A stretch of DNA of 64,000 nt from Symsagittifera roscoffensis (GCF_963678635.1 NC_087067.1:31224401-31288400), one strand, 5' to 3'; positions 1 to 13,500 are shown, counted from the stretch's first letter. The notes: generated from the letters alone by a model not told the origin. Translations and numbers: made by a program.

Positions 1-40
1 ACGTGAAGATTTCAAGCTTCTAAAACAAACTACCACGAGC

Positions 41-1721
41 ATGGATGAATGCACCCTTGTGTCAATTGAAAAAAGTAACTACCAGTTTAAAATAGCCGTA
101 TTATACAACCCTCCTAGAATAAACAAATTAACATTTATTGATCAACTTGATAAATTTTTGGAAGATAACTCCTCACCCTCAATTCCCTTTGTTATCTGTG
201 GCGATTTTAATGTTAACATTTCAAAAGTAAATCAACTATCTAACAACTACCTGAATTTTTTCGAATGGGTTTGAACTTGGCGATACCAAAGGAACAAGAG
301 TTACTGACACAACAAATACATGTCTAGATCATTTCATTTATCAAAATTTAACCGAAACAGACCACCAAGTCCTCGAATACCAAAACTTCTCGGATCATTT
401 CCCTATCTTCTTGCAATGGAGTCTTCCATATTTAATAAATCGAGAAAATCGTTTATTTCGTGACCTACAATTTATTAAAACCAAGCATAAATCAGATATG
501 TATATAAACGCTCTACATACTGAGCTAAGTGATAATATACAAATTTGCCATTCTACTGATCCATCGGAATCTTTTAACAGTTTTTCTGCGGCTTTCAACA
601 AGATTACCACATACTTTGCACCCATGAGAATAAACAGAAAACCTGAGTTCCAAAAACCAAAGTGGTTCAACAATACGTTAAAAAATTTACGCACCAAAAG
701 AAATAGAGCCCACCGTTTATGGAAAAGTAATCCAATAAATCAGATATTATTAGAAAATTTTAAAAACTTAAGATCTAAGTTAGAAAAAGAAATTAAATCG
801 GCGAAAAGAAAATACTATAATAAGAAATTTACAGCATGTATAGGAGACTCAAGACAAAAATATAAACTACTCAATGATTTAAGTGGAAAAAATACTAAAG
901 ATGCAAGTGTTCCAGTGCATGAATCCTGTCTGCAGCACAAGGAAGCTCTGTCAACATTTGATATTGCTGAGAGATTTAATAATTTCTTCTCAGCTATAGG
1001 CACAGAGCTTAAGAAAAATTTAGATTACTTACCATTGCCATCTCTTAATCAGGCTGAGCAGTCGGTTTTTCTATATCCTGTTACAGAATGTGAAGTGCAA
1101 AAAGTCATCGACAATCTTGATAATAAATCTTCATAGGGAGACGACAATATAAACAACATATTAGTTAAACTATCGGCACCAGCAACCATTCCTTACTTAG
1201 CTTCTTTAATTAACAACTCCTTTATACAGGGCATTTTTCCAGATAGATTAAAAAGAGCGAAAGTTATCCCTATGCATAAAAGTGGATCAAGAGTTGTAGA
1301 AAACAATTACAGACCAATATCTCTCCTAATAGTGTGGAGTAAAATCTTCAAGAGAGCCATGTACACAAGAATTTATAATTATCTAGAAAAATTCTCACTT
1401 ATTCATTGTAGGCAGTTTGGTTTTCGATCAAAACACAGTACTGTCGATGCACTAGTTGATTTTACTGAAAAAATGCGTTCCCATGACAATAAAAGCATAA
1501 TTAGTTTCTTTTTTGATCTGAAAAAAGCCTTCGACACAATAGAACATAATATTCTGTTACTAAAACTCGAATCATACGGTATCAGAGGAAATGCGCATAA
1601 ATGGTTTAGATCATATCTGAATGAAAGAATTCAACGTGTAGAAATTAAGGGAATTTCTTCAAACTGGTCGACTATTAAATGTGGTGTCCCTCAAGGATCT
1701 ATTTTAGGTCCGTTACTATTT

Positions 1722-1774
<53 letters not shown>

Positions 1775-2673
1775 ATGATCTACCTCATGCATGCAATTCA
1801 ACAGAAATTGTCCTTTTTGCCGATGATACAAATGTCACAGCAATTGGTCAAATAAATCTTTGGGTTGAAGAGGACATTATCAAACTGAAATACTGGCTTA
1901 ATGCAAATGAATTGAGTATAAATATGGATAAAACGGTACAAATGAATTTAAAGACTTCCAATTTAATGACCTTTCAATTAAATAACTGTAACCTTGAGAA
2001 AGAACCCGTGATTAAACATCTGGGTGTATACCTTGACTCCAAATTATCGTTCGTTTCGCATATAGGCAATGTAAAAATGCGATTAGCCAAGCAATCGGGC
2101 ATTATTTCCAAGCTACGCTATTACGCACCTAGGCATCAGATCTTAGAGTACTATCGTAGTAACATCACAACAATAATCATATATGGTATTCTGGTCTGCG
2201 GTTGTTGCAGCTATTCATCTTTGCTGCCGATTTTTATGCTTCAGAAAAAGGTTCTAAAATTAATATTTTTCAGAAATCGTAGGGACCACTCCGAAGACAT
2301 TTTCATTAAACATCAAATACTAACAGTCCATGAGCTCCATGTCTATGAATTACTGAAAATCGTGCTGCGATCGATTAATAAACTTCATAGCGAAAGTTTT
2401 TTGAATAATTTATTTGAATTTGAAAATCCATTACGCGAAACCCGTAGAGGAAAACTAAACATGCTAAAAGAAACATTTAGGAAAAGACTATTCGAAAAAC
2501 ACTCAGTGGCGTATCGGGGATCTAGGCTTTATAATATTCTCAGAACAAGGGGTTTACTTCTAAATGATATCGAAAATGCGAACATTGAAAAAGTTAAATG
2601 TTATTATCATGAATTCAAAAATGGATACCTATTAAATAACAACGAGCTGACATCTTTAGTATTTAATTTTTAA
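41..2673 (+). pseudogene. broken LINE endonuclease-reverse transcriptase ORF
   Basis: Seen directly: the C-terminal half of an EEP-type endonuclease, with a GDFNVN motif near 200-225 and the catalytic SDHFPIF motif near 389-410 in a different frame, so a frameshift lies between them. A connector follows (frame 411-1136, closed by TAG). The reverse transcriptase then shows NYRPISLL (about 1305), FGFRSKHST (about 1420), FDLKKAFDT (about 1514), GVPQGSILGPLLF (about 1680) and the catalytic FADDT (about 1816). A C-terminal region runs to the stop at 2671-2673 (frame from 1912). In a working element this enzyme nicks the target and copies its RNA there. The active-site motifs are intact, but no single frame spans them, so this copy is dead. 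Confidence 0.9.
1724..1772. repeat. (TA)n microsatellite inside the RT coding region
   Basis: About 24 TA units sit exactly where the RT motif 'LFLIYIND' would have Ile-Tyr-Ile codons (ATA TAT ATC). The reading frame changes from position 0 to position 1 (mod 3) across it, so the added length is not a multiple of three. Confidence 0.95.
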
Positions 2674-3170
2674 AATGTTTAATTACGAATACCTTGGGTA
2701 AATGCTGCAAGACCACCAACTATATATTGCGATTCTTGACGAAAAAAATGATGCTCTGCAGCCTTTTAGTTCAGGATATATGACAATTTTTGTGATTTTT
2801 TGAATTTTTTCTCACTAAAAATTTTTTCAGAAAAAACTTAGAAATTTTTAGAAAAAAAAAAAAAAATGTTTTGATATTCATGGCTGAGAGACAGGTCATA
2901 AGTATAATTCACTAGAGATCACACGCACACACCATTAAAATGCAGATAGTATTTTTATGTTCGCAATTTCTCTTTCTTTTTTTCACTCTTTTTTCAAATT
3001 AATTTTTCTTCCATAATGCTGTTTACTATTGATGTTATACTTAAGGGCAGCTGTTGGTAGACCGCATGGTCTCGTTTGCTGTCTCTCTCGATTGTATATA
3101 AATGATAAATTACTTTAATTTTGTCAATGTATTTACCAATCGAGAAAATAAATTCTTTCTTCTTTCGTTC

Positions 3171-5696
3171 CTTATCATACAATTTTCATCAAAAAAACTT
3201 TACGATCAGCATTTGTCCAATCGACACTGAACTTTTTTTGAAAGTTACCTTAAATTAGTTTTTAAATTTCAAACCAAACAAGTGACAGTTTTGGTTTTAT
3301 GAAAGTTTAACAAAAAGTTTTGGTTTTACAGAAATTTTGAACAAAAATTGTATTGTTTGAATGAAAATATGAAATTCTATATGAGAATTGTACGATTTCC
3401 ATAGAAAAAAAAACAATTTCGATGAAAACATTTTTTTCTTTTTTTGATTGCAAACTTGCTTTTGCGCTAAAAGAGACATTTTATTCACAAAAATCTGCAT
3501 TTCAATTTTGTTATTTTATGTCTATAACAAAGTCCAGCTTGAATTTTTCACATAAAAATCGAAATCAATGTAAAAGTTCGAGGTTCTTTATTGACATACC
3601 CAAATTTTCATTTAACACCTTATCTATGATCAAAATTGGCGAAATTTTTTCTTGACAAAGTGCAAAACAAAACAAGCTCGAGAAAAACTGATCGTTTCAA
3701 GTTACAATTCTATAAATTACAAATCAGTTGTCTTTACATGGCAATTTTTTATAATCGGTTTCATTCTCAATCAAAATTTTCCAAGAGAAGGCTTGAAGAA
3801 ATTTCGTCAAATTACTTACATTATCCAAATCAAATACTTACCTTTTCTTCATATATCTGCAAGCAGCTACTTTTCAAAATAATCAGATACAGATTATCTT
3901 TTGTATAGTTATTTTGTTCGCTGTCATTTTTTCAGATAAAAAAGTCTGGATGAGTTTGGAGAAAACGTCTCTGGATTTATTAAAATAATAAAGATGTAAA
4001 AGAAAAAATTTCTCTGCGGCGTAGCCAATTGAACAAGATACTTTGTCAGGGCATCACCGATTGAACACAGGAAAAAAATTTCTGCTTTCAAAACTTGAAA
4101 AAAACTGTGCACTAAGCGGATAACTTTCACTGTAATTACACATATTACAAAGCGGTTTACTTGGTTTATTCTATAGACTTTTGGGATCTAATTTTTTAGG
4201 TAGAACCTAAGAGGAACATCTCTCTAGAGGCAAATCCAGGATTTCTCAAGGGGGATGGGGATATTTAGAAACAAATTGAAATGTTGTCAAATACTGTTCT
4301 TGATCGACCAAATTGATTTTCTGAGTTCTTACAAAATAATGCAAAGATGTGACAATCTTATTGCCTTCTACCCAACACTCCAACCCCCTCTTCTCCCAAT
4401 CCGCTCCTTCATTGTTTGTTCTATGAAATTGTATTTGACTCAGCTTTCATAACAACTTCTTCAGTTCGTTTCCGTCGAGTGTAAAGACTGTTCTGATTCC
4501 TCTTTAAATTCTGAACCTATTTAGATTCACTTCGTTATTGTCACCTACAATTAAGACTAGGAAGCTTTCCAAGTTTACTTCAAATTCAGCGCTATCCTGG
4601 GGAGTGTCCTGTTGGGATTATTATTCGGGAATATCCGACATTGGCTCTATCACCTTCGTCTGAATTCGAGTTGAACTTCTGCATTTTTCAGCCAAGTGCC
4701 CTACAAGGCGACCTCAATGTTGCCATTTCTGTCCCTAGCTAGGTACAAAGTGACACATTTTTCTTCAAAAGCTGAATTTATGCGTTTTGAATTTCTGCAA
4801 ATTTCTGCATTTTGAATTTTCTACTACGTTGACTGTGAGTTCGTTTCTTATCTGATGTGACTTTTGTTTACATAATTATTTACACGAGGTGTCTTACACA
4901 TCCGCTATAAGTCCTTGTACCCCTTTGCATAAGCCAGTAAACTTTCTGGGGTTAAAAATTGATGCTCAGTTTCTTTTGGATTATAACGTTTCTCATATTG
5001 TTAATCAAAATATCTCTGACAAATTCCTTTTCATAGCCATTTAATTAACAGTTTTTGATTAGTTTGGTTTCAACATCGTAAACTTTTTTTTAGCGATTCA
5101 TGATTGGTTTGTCTGCGAATAAAACTCTTGCATTGTTTTTACTTTAGAATTGTTATTTTCATACAAGTAGTCTTCAGTAATTTCTAAATTTCTGCAAAAT
5201 TGATTTATTAAATTGTTTGCTGCGGTTTTTTGGGCAAACATGTCTCATATCTTTTTCTAGCACCAGATAAAAATGAATTTGTTATGTTTCATTAATGCCC
5301 ACTATCTGCAGTCTACTATAATTTCCCTTGTCTTCCGCTTTTGTCATCGGAGATCTCTATAATGGAATAGAGCTTATTTATTTCAAAGCTCTCTTTCGGC
5401 CCGACGGGATCGGAGCTCAGTCCCTTCCTTTAGTTAGGGTATTGGCTATGTCAACTCGTTTCTAACCAGTGGGCTCGGAAAATATTGATATGAACTGAAT
5501 TTTTTGCTATAAAAATTAGCTGGAGCTTTTTTAACAAGTTCTCCGAATCTTGATAATTATTGATCGTTGAGTTACTCAAAGAAATTTTTAGTCCACGTAT
5601 GTTAGACTCAATTTACAGCCTCATTGCATCATGTTAAAAATTTGGATGTAACTAGATTATTTAACAACAATTTAATGACGCGTAAGTATGAAATAA
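3171..5696. other. AT-rich intergenic sequence, no supported gene
   Basis: No open frame here looks coding. The - strand between about 4500 and 5640 has somewhat higher GC and short stretches resembling retroelement pol, but no diagnostic motif could be aligned. Near 4226-4262 a fragment resembles the left end of the hAT-like MITE seen at 19717. Confidence 0.5.
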
Positions 5697-6571
5697 CCCG
5701 CACTGAAGTTTCATGGAAAATAATCAATTATATTGGATTTTCATTGTCAGTCTCTACAAAATAACATAAATAATCGATTATAATCGATTGAAAATGGATC
5801 ATAATGATTATATTTTTTAAGCAATAAAAATCCAATATAATCGATTATAATCGATTATAATCGATTATAATCGATTATTTTCAAAAAATTTTATCAAAAG
5901 AAAAATAATCCATTTTAATCGATTATAATGGATTATAATCTATTTATTCAAATCTTTTTGTGTGTTGTTTTCATTTTTTCATAGATTTGTTAAACTTAAG
6001 TTAGTTATTTTGTTCTCTCGCTTAATTTCATTTTTTCCTATTTTCAATCGAATTATGAAAAATTACAAAAAGTTGCCTATAGATCCCACAACAACTCCCC
6101 CCACGCTTACCCGTACAAGGGTTGGGAGGGGGGTGAACACGTTGGGGGGGAGGGGTGTTTTTACGTTGGGGTGGGTACGTTGGGGAGGGGGTTTGTTGGG
6201 TGGGGGGGGGGAGGAGCTGGTCACAATGCTGTTTTTGGGCACTTTTTGGAAAATTACTACATATTGGCCGCCACTGGATGAACGTGTTCGTTCGAGTTTT
6301 GCAGAAAGTTGCAAAAATTAGAGTCATTATTTTAATCAATTTTCATGGATTTTATGTACAAAAAATAATCCATTATATTGAAAATAAAAATGGATTATAA
6401 TCGATTATAATGGATTTAAATGGATTTAAATTTTTCTAAAATAATCGATTATAATCGATTAAAAATCGATTACGTGGTCTAAATTTGACATGATAATCGA
6501 TTATATAGACAACATTTTAGTCAACGAAAATCCATTATAATCGATTATTACCCATGAAACTTCAGTGCGGG
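5697..6571. mobile_element. TIR element with target duplication, TAATCGATTA-rich arms and G-rich core
   Basis: The left end CCCGCACTGAAGTTTCATGG is matched in inverse orientation by the right end. AAATAA stands directly outside both ends (5691-5696 and 6572-6577), a plausible target duplication. Both arms are built from repeated TATAATCGATTATAATCG palindromic units. The centre is unrelated and strongly purine/pyrimidine skewed. No transposase is encoded, so it would be non-autonomous. A truncated relative begins near 26098. Superfamily not determined. Confidence 0.8.
6090..6222 (+). repeat. G-rich tract, possible G-quadruplex
   Basis: Runs of 3 to 10 G recur on the + strand, partly as an imperfect tandem of ACGTTGGGG-like units, preceded by a short C-rich stretch. 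Several G-runs within 100 nt satisfy the usual quadruplex spacing. Open frames called on both strands here are by-products of the low complexity. Confidence 0.75.
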
Positions 6572-7189
6572 AAATAATTTAAAACTAGTTTAAAAGGTTG
6601 ATTCGATAAATGATTAAAAAACTAAGCTAAACTTTTTGAAATAGAAAGATAAGATAGTTGAAATGAACAATACGGTATCAATAAGAACTCTGACGTTCAC
6701 TTCTCAGTTACAAAAACCATAGCACTTTTTGGCTGGTAAAAATTAATATCAACAACCTAAAGATTTTTGCAATGTTAAAAGTGATACTGTTTTACACTGC
6801 TCTCGTTTTTGCGAGCCGTATGAAGTGGTTTTTAGGTCCTCTGGTATTTTAGTTTCTGTGCCACATTTTTAAAAGTATTAAAAAATAAACATTGAAATTT
6901 GTGAGATAATTTTTAAAAGAGCAGAAACTTCTAGAACGCTGGTTACCTTGCCAATTCTTTTTCAGGTTTCATTTTTTATCAACCTTCCTCTGTGCCTTTC
7001 TTGAAATATTTTTTGATTGGTTATGCGATAAATACTCCTAGAGTCAGTTTGTTTCAAAATAATAGTATCTTCCAATTCAGTTTACTTTTTATTTAAAAAT
7101 GTGCATATTGCTAACACAATAAGGTTAAGTACGCATGGGCGATTGTGAATAAAAATTACACAACCCATTTGAAGGAGTCCAATCCAAAT
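6572..7189. other. no feature recognised
   Basis: AT-rich sequence with no coding signal and no clear repeat structure. Confidence 0.5.
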
Positions 7190-7650
7190 TTAGGCAAATT
7201 TTGAGCGGTTTGAGCGGTTTTTGAGAGGATTTGACTTGTTCGTGAGCAGTTTTATTAAAATCGTTGAACGGTTTTTATATGACTTTTCAGGAAACGCTAT
7301 GAACCTTGAAAATAGTTTTTTTTGGACAGTAGATCATTTTCGGTTGGTTTTTGGCTTATATTTTAGTATTACGTAAAGTTAGAAGTTCAGATTTTTAAAG
7401 GGTTGATGATGTGTGTCCTGAAAAAAAAACACCGCCAAATAAATTTCGGGATTGAGCGGTTCTTGCAAAATTTTGAATTGTTTTGAACAGTTTTCAACGG
7501 TTTTGACAGTTTTGAATGGTTTTGATCTGTTTTGAACGATGTTGAACTGTTTAATTGTTTCCTGCGAGGATTTTAGTGGTTTTTGAGGGCAATCATTTAA
7601 AAAATTGCTGAAACCGCTCAAATCTTGAGCGGATTTTGAGCGGGATCTCG
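7190..7650. repeat. imperfect GAGCGGTTT / GAACGGTTT repeat cluster
   Basis: Motifs such as TTGAGCGGTTTGAGCGGTTT (from about 7200), GAACGGTTTT and AACAGTTTT recur many times, with inverted copies AACCGCTCAAAT near 7611-7623. The same vocabulary forms the denser array at 60688-61109, so these are related minisatellite-like sequences. Confidence 0.7.
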
Positions 7651-10210
7651 ACTAAGGAAGTATATGAAAAAAGTAAGCTTAACCCTCCATTGTCTTTCTA
7701 TTTTTTATCAATCTATTTCTATCTAACTTTTTATTTTTTCAATAATTATATGACATGTGTTACTGAGTTTTTTCTTGAATTTTCACCGAGAGCAAACGTT
7801 CTAAGCTTCTCTTTGTGAAAGCATCAAAACATGGCATTAAATATTTTTTTTTCAGGGTCTGAAATGCCACAATGGAGATTGAACAAGGTTTTTGATTGAT
7901 GGTAAGACATGAATTTTTGGTTAATTTTGTCCTTAGACTTATGACCTGGCTAAAAACTTCTCTGAACTGATAAATGAACCCCAAAAAATTCAGAAAAGGC
8001 TAGAAAAGTTCAAAACCAAAAACTAGAGGGATAGCTTGCTCTGTTCGTTTTAGCGGTACGCTCTTGAGAAAAAATTGGTTCACTCAATCGGTAATTTTTT
8101 CTTTGCTCTTTTTAGCAAAAAAAATTAGCATCAAAGTTAAAACAGTTTTTAAGAAGAGTCAGCCACATTACCCGGGTTGCTCATCTGACAAAAAATTTTC
8201 CTATCTTAAAACTTCTTATATGAGTGTACGAAATTTCCGCTATCCTATAAGTTTCTTGTGAAAGGAGTTCCAAGATAGAAATTTTTTTCCTAATTTCAAA
8301 AAATTGCCAAAAATTTTTTATTGTGTTTTTTTTACCGATATAACATAATATAACCAATTTTGGAAAATTTTTTCACAATTATGCATGTAAAAATTTTTTG
8401 ATAGTGATATTTATATATGCATTTTGAACAAACATTTCCGTATGCAATTTTCTTAAATAAATCTTCTACTTACACATAATGAGCTATTCGAATTCGTTTT
8501 GGAGACAATAAAATATTAACTTCGAGGAATCATGTCATATAGCTGCAGACGTGTTGTATGTGGGGTCCAGATATACAGGAACAAATTTTCTAATTATCAG
8601 CAAAAAAATAATTCTTCTCAGTCGTTTGGCGTACGAGCTTCCGCTGATGTACTCTGCGACAGCGGAGAACTGTTAACTGGTTTCAAGAAAAATTTTTAAA
8701 AAATGTACCTAAAATTGAATTTTTTTGTAGGACAAAATGCTATCTTGAAACTTTTTCTGTTAGAAAAGTCACTATCTTGCAATTTTTTTATATAAAAAAA
8801 ACTCTTATCTTGCAACATTCTTAGAGCCTAATTTTGTAAGAATTTTAGGATTCTTATAAGAAAAGTTCTCTTTAGCGAATTTTGGTGAACCCGGGTAGAT
8901 TTGCAATGTTTTAACTGCAATAAGTGCATCGCTCTCTAAATTATAAAACATTTTTCGAGCATCAGTGGAATCCAACAAAAAAATGTAAAAAATGTAAACC
9001 ATTCATTTAAAATTTTACTGAATTTTTTTATATCAGAATTTTATATTTCATTGTTCAATCTATTTCATTCATTTCAACCACATTTGAGTCTCCCAATTAA
9101 ATTAACCTGCAATCAACCTTGCAAAAGTTTCAAAAAACTCACTCAATTCGTTCCAATTGGTTTGAAACCACGATTATCTCAATTGAGACGCAAGAAAATC
9201 TTCAATATGCCTCAAAATACCATGTTTTGAAAGCAATTCTACTTTGAGTACAACAAACTAATTTGATCGAAAAACACAAAAAATGCAAAATTTTGCGTTA
9301 ACTTTCCAATACGAATCGGCTATAAACGCTGAAACTTCTTCTTTTTCCAGAAAAAAATGATTGCAATTTTTAGCTAAAACCTTATATGTTTATCATTAAC
9401 TGTTCTGCTTTTTATCGAGAAACAACACGCAAAAAGTTAAGGTATTTTTTAAAGAGATTTAACAGTTTGAGATTTGACATATGGGAGAGAAAAAAGAAAA
9501 GAACCTGCCAGGAAAACACAAGTGCTTTGCAATTTATTAGTTGTTAAAGGTTGACCAAAATTGGAAATATGCGGTTTTCCGCATCCAAAACTTGTCTGCT
9601 TCTCTACAAAAACCAGTTGTTTGGGTTTTTTATCAAAGTTTTGTCTCTGCGGCGGCTATCAGATTTAACTTAATTTAGCGTAACTCGGTTAATTAACCTG
9701 CATTTTTTCATGCGAATTCAAGGTAATTTAAAGTGAATTTAACCTTAATTTTTTTACCCAGTCAATTAAAGTGATTTTATCTGAATTTTTTTGTGTGAAT
9801 GATAAATTTTTGATGAAACCTTTCACGCAATTTTTTGGCAAGGAAGAAATGAGTAGAGACCACAATATCACTCGAAAAACCATTCATAAAAGAGAACCGG
9901 AAAGTTGACCACATTCCTCTGAGCACCGACTTACGGAACAGTTCCTATTTGAGATTTGAACAGAGCCTGTATGATAGCGGCCTCAATTATAGAAATAAGG
10001 GAAAAACACTTTCAAAATCAAAACTATTTCATTTGGAAAATGAAAAAAATGAAATATCTAGCGTCATATTAATGGCGTAAAAATAACAGTTTTAGGTGCA
10101 AGAAATTGTTCATAACAGGTTATTATGTTGATTTTTGATAATTGTAATTGACTATAATTACCAAAATTAGGTGTTCAAATGATTTTTAACCAATTATAAA
10201 TATTTTAATT
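7651..10210. other. no feature recognised
   Basis: AT-rich, rich in A and T homopolymers. No frame shows coding composition or recognisable motifs. Confidence 0.5.
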
Positions 10211-10568
10211 GTATCCTATGAGGTTTTATTTTTCTGTCAAAAACAAAATCTCTAAAAGCGAGTTGGTTTCCAAGCTTTGGCTCATCTGACACAAATTTTT
10301 ACCAAGAAATCCAGATAGATCTTCTTTTCATAGAAATATTTTCATATTAGTTGAATAGTTCCCGCGGTAGGTCAAAAACAATCTTCCAAACTAATCTTCT
10401 AAATTCTAACTTTTCACCTACCGCAGGAACTTTTCAACTAATATCAAATGATCTCTATGAAACTTTTGTTTCCTGGTAAAACTTTGAGTTCAGATGAACC
10501 AAATCTTGACAACCAACTCGCTTTTAGAGATTTCATTATTGACAATAAGTTTTTACCCCATGGGATAT
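10211..10568. mobile_element. foldback (long inverted repeat) element
   Basis: Two arms of about 150 nt face each other. The left contains TCTAAAAGCGAGTTGG (about 10251) and TTCCCGCGGTAGG (about 10360). The right contains CCTACCGCAGGAAC (about 10418) and CCAACTCGCTTTTAGA (about 10513). The arms are diverged but continuous, with a short spacer. No coding capacity. A non-autonomous DNA transposon is the likely origin. Confidence 0.75.
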
Positions 10569-13500
10569 TATTAAAGTTTACTTTTTGTGAAACAAAATTT
10601 TGGCAAAATAAGAAATTATAATTGATTATGACCTTTCATAATTGATTTAACAAGTTTTTTGTAAAATAATTTTCTAATCAAAAAATAATCTTCTTAATGA
10701 ATCATGAAACTAAAATACTTTGCTGGTGTTTTGGTGGTTAAAAAATTCAATTGTTCATCCTGGAAAAAATTCAATAGAGAAATGAAAAAAAAAATAACAA
10801 TTTGAATTGATTTGAAAATTTTTAAAACCTATTTTCTCCTTATTCACATATATCAATTCTAGGAAAAGCATAGAATATAAGCTATTCAGATGCAAGGTTC
10901 ATGCAAACAATGGGCAAACAAAAAGGATTTTTATCGATTATAATCGACTCTACTAGAAGTTTTTGTGCCTAACATATGAATTGAAAATTGGGATAAAATG
11001 ATCAATTTGAATCAAATATAATCAATTAAAGTTGCATTGAAAAAAATATGGGTTAATAATTGATTATAAATAATTATAATGTACTTTAATTGATTATTGT
11101 TTGAATTCGAAAGCAAAAATTATAACCGATTATTATTTGACTAAAATCACTTTTTTTCTCAATTTTAGTAAGACTGGTTTTAAAATCTTATAATAATCAA
11201 ATATGAACGCTTGAAAAATGATTCGGGTGGGTTGGTTTTTCATTGAAACAAGGCTTTCACAAGGGTTGACAATTTAATGAAGCATAATTAAGTTTTGGGA
11301 CTACGCAACCGAGTATAAGCAATTATCATCTATTATGATGCGTTAGAATCAGTACGAAAATTTTCCAAAACTTTCTGCAAAAATCGCAGCTTTTTCTGCA
11401 TTACTCACAAAAAAAATTGCAATCAGTTTTCTAATCTACTCATATCATTTAGTTCTTGCGGTTGCAACAGTTTGAATATATACGGAAATGTTCTGCCTCT
11501 TGCTCTTAAAAAATTATAGTCAAATGTAATCTATCACAACCCATTCAAATCAATTACAATGAAAAATAACCCAATTCAAATAATAATGTTATATAATAAC
11601 TCACTTTTTACTTTGTTTTGTTTCTAATTGTCTTTTAATCCATTATAATTGATTTTTTTTTGGTTTTTATGGAGGCAGACCATAAAAACTATTATGATCA
11701 ATTAATATCCATAGCCCTTGTTGTGGGTTTTCCAATTTTTTTTCTCAAACTAAATTTTACTGAACGTCGTCCTGATCAGTTGAAAAAATTCTCCTGGCCA
11801 GTGGATAAAAACTAATCTCGAACCCCTCAACTTCAAAGTTTAGATTTTTTTCGGCTTTTTGTTGTTTCCATTGCATAAATTGATCTATTTTGTTTTCTTT
11901 TAGGCAAATTTTAATAATTTTTTGATTGTTTCATTTAATAATGGATTTTGAAAGATCTAAAATGTCTGCGTGATTAGAGGCTCTGATCAAAAAATGTCAT
12001 TGATTTTTGTTGGCTAATAAACAGAATAACTTTTTGATTTGACAAGTAAAAATATATTTTTTTAATCCAGAAAAGTAGTCCTGCAACATCTACTATGAAA
12101 CAAAATTATTTGTTAGATTTTTGCCTCGATCATCTACTTGAATGAAGCTGTTAGAAAATCTGTGCTGACTATTTTTCTATCCATAAAGTGTGTGATCAAA
12201 AATCTGTCCAAATGGAAAATCGATATCTTTGAAGGCAAACAAGAGTAGTTTTGTATTGACTAAAACCCAAAAACTGATGAAAACTAGTATTACGATTAGG
12301 AAAGTCAAAAATTAATTTAAACTTTTGAAATGGCTAAAACTAAAACTGATTGTCTTTCAGATTTTTTTTCAAAACTCTCCAACACACGCTACATAAAGCA
12401 CAGAGTGATGTAATAAACGTCTGACAGCTTTTCATTAAGTCCAGATAGCTTGCCTGATTTCAATTTGGATGTTCGGATCTGGAGTAAATCAATGGCTTAC
12501 GCGTTTATAGCAGGAATTATCTCGCGTTTTAATTATCCCAAATTGGCCAGATTGAAAATTTTTAAATCCCACTTTTTTAGAAACAAAAAAAAAGATAAAT
12601 TATTCTCCAAATATGAAATGAAGAACTCGATGACTTTTAAACACATAAGAAATCCATTTAAAAATTGTTATTTAAAAATACGAAGTTTGTCGGAAGAAAA
12701 AATCAGGTTGAGCAAACTATTTCCATCCTCCAATCGAAAGTTGGAGCAATTAGCTGTTCATTAATTAAAAAAATATTTAATTAATTAAGGGAAATGAGAT
12801 TGTTTTTTTCTTTTTTTTTTGTTTTAATTTGCAAATTTTTGAGCACGTTAACCTATCAAAAAGAATTCTGGAGTTAAGAAGTTTCATTTAGTTTTAAAAA
12901 ATGATAGTCAATGTTCAATTTTGGGCAAGTGTTCTATTCTTCAAAAGTTTGAGTGAACACAGGATCTACTAAAGTTTCTGGCCAGAACATGAAGTGTAAT
13001 AATTATTGTAGAGTAATTCTTTCAAAAGGCCCAAATGTTAAGAGCTACATTTTCTCAGAAGAAAGTTATTTTAAAGCAAGAGCATTACAAAATCCATGAT
13101 TTAACCAACATTTTTTTCCATTTTAATAAAAACTTCTTACGTGTTCTAGGAACATCAAGCAGTTTTGAAAAAGTTTTTGTTTGTGGGAAAACTTTTGAAT
13201 AATTAAGAAATTTTGACAATTCAAAGTTTTCTATATGGCTGATGATTCAAAATGTTGGTGTTTTGGTTCAGCATAACTAACTAACTTCATATAACCTCGT
13301 GCTTAATATATCATGTCTGGGAAGATTCACTTATTAAAACGGATCAGCTATACAAACTGAACTACAGTGGCACCAACTGTTTAACTAGTACTTAGCTAGC
13401 TTACTAAGAAAAAATATTATTGGTAGAAGTAACATCTGAATTCTCCGAGTGATCTGTTTATTTTTAAATGAAATTTTTGCGAGATGTAACTTAATTATAT

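Larger units (their letters stand above)
1..3170 (+). mobile_element. decayed non-LTR retrotransposon (LINE, Jockey/CR1/L2-like), 5' end outside window
   Basis: The element reads endonuclease, then reverse transcriptase, then a C-terminal extension, the order of a LINE ORF2. The 5' part (ORF1 and the endonuclease N-terminus) lies beyond the left edge. Three lesions break the frame: a frameshift near 262-275, an in-frame TAG at 1134-1136 and a (TA)n expansion at 1724-1772. The pol frame ends at 2673. The 3' limit is uncertain: an A15 run lies at 2852-2866, and an AATAAA-containing stretch followed by a TTCTTTC-rich tail lies near 3145-3170. Assignment to the Jockey/CR1/L2 group rests on the general look of the RT motifs and needs a phylogeny. 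Confidence 0.85.

Noticed and set aside
4480-5640. Possible - strand retroelement pol remnant
   Set aside because: A few phrases look pol-like, but no catalytic box or ordered set of motifs could be found.
5962-6400. Overlapping frames on both strands, rich in Gly or Pro
   Set aside because: They come from the G-rich core of the TIR element at 5697-6571.
12450-12764. A 104-codon frame on the + strand
   Set aside because: Composition follows the AT bias (Lys, Asn, Phe, Ile), there is no recognisable motif, and nothing supports splicing or expression.
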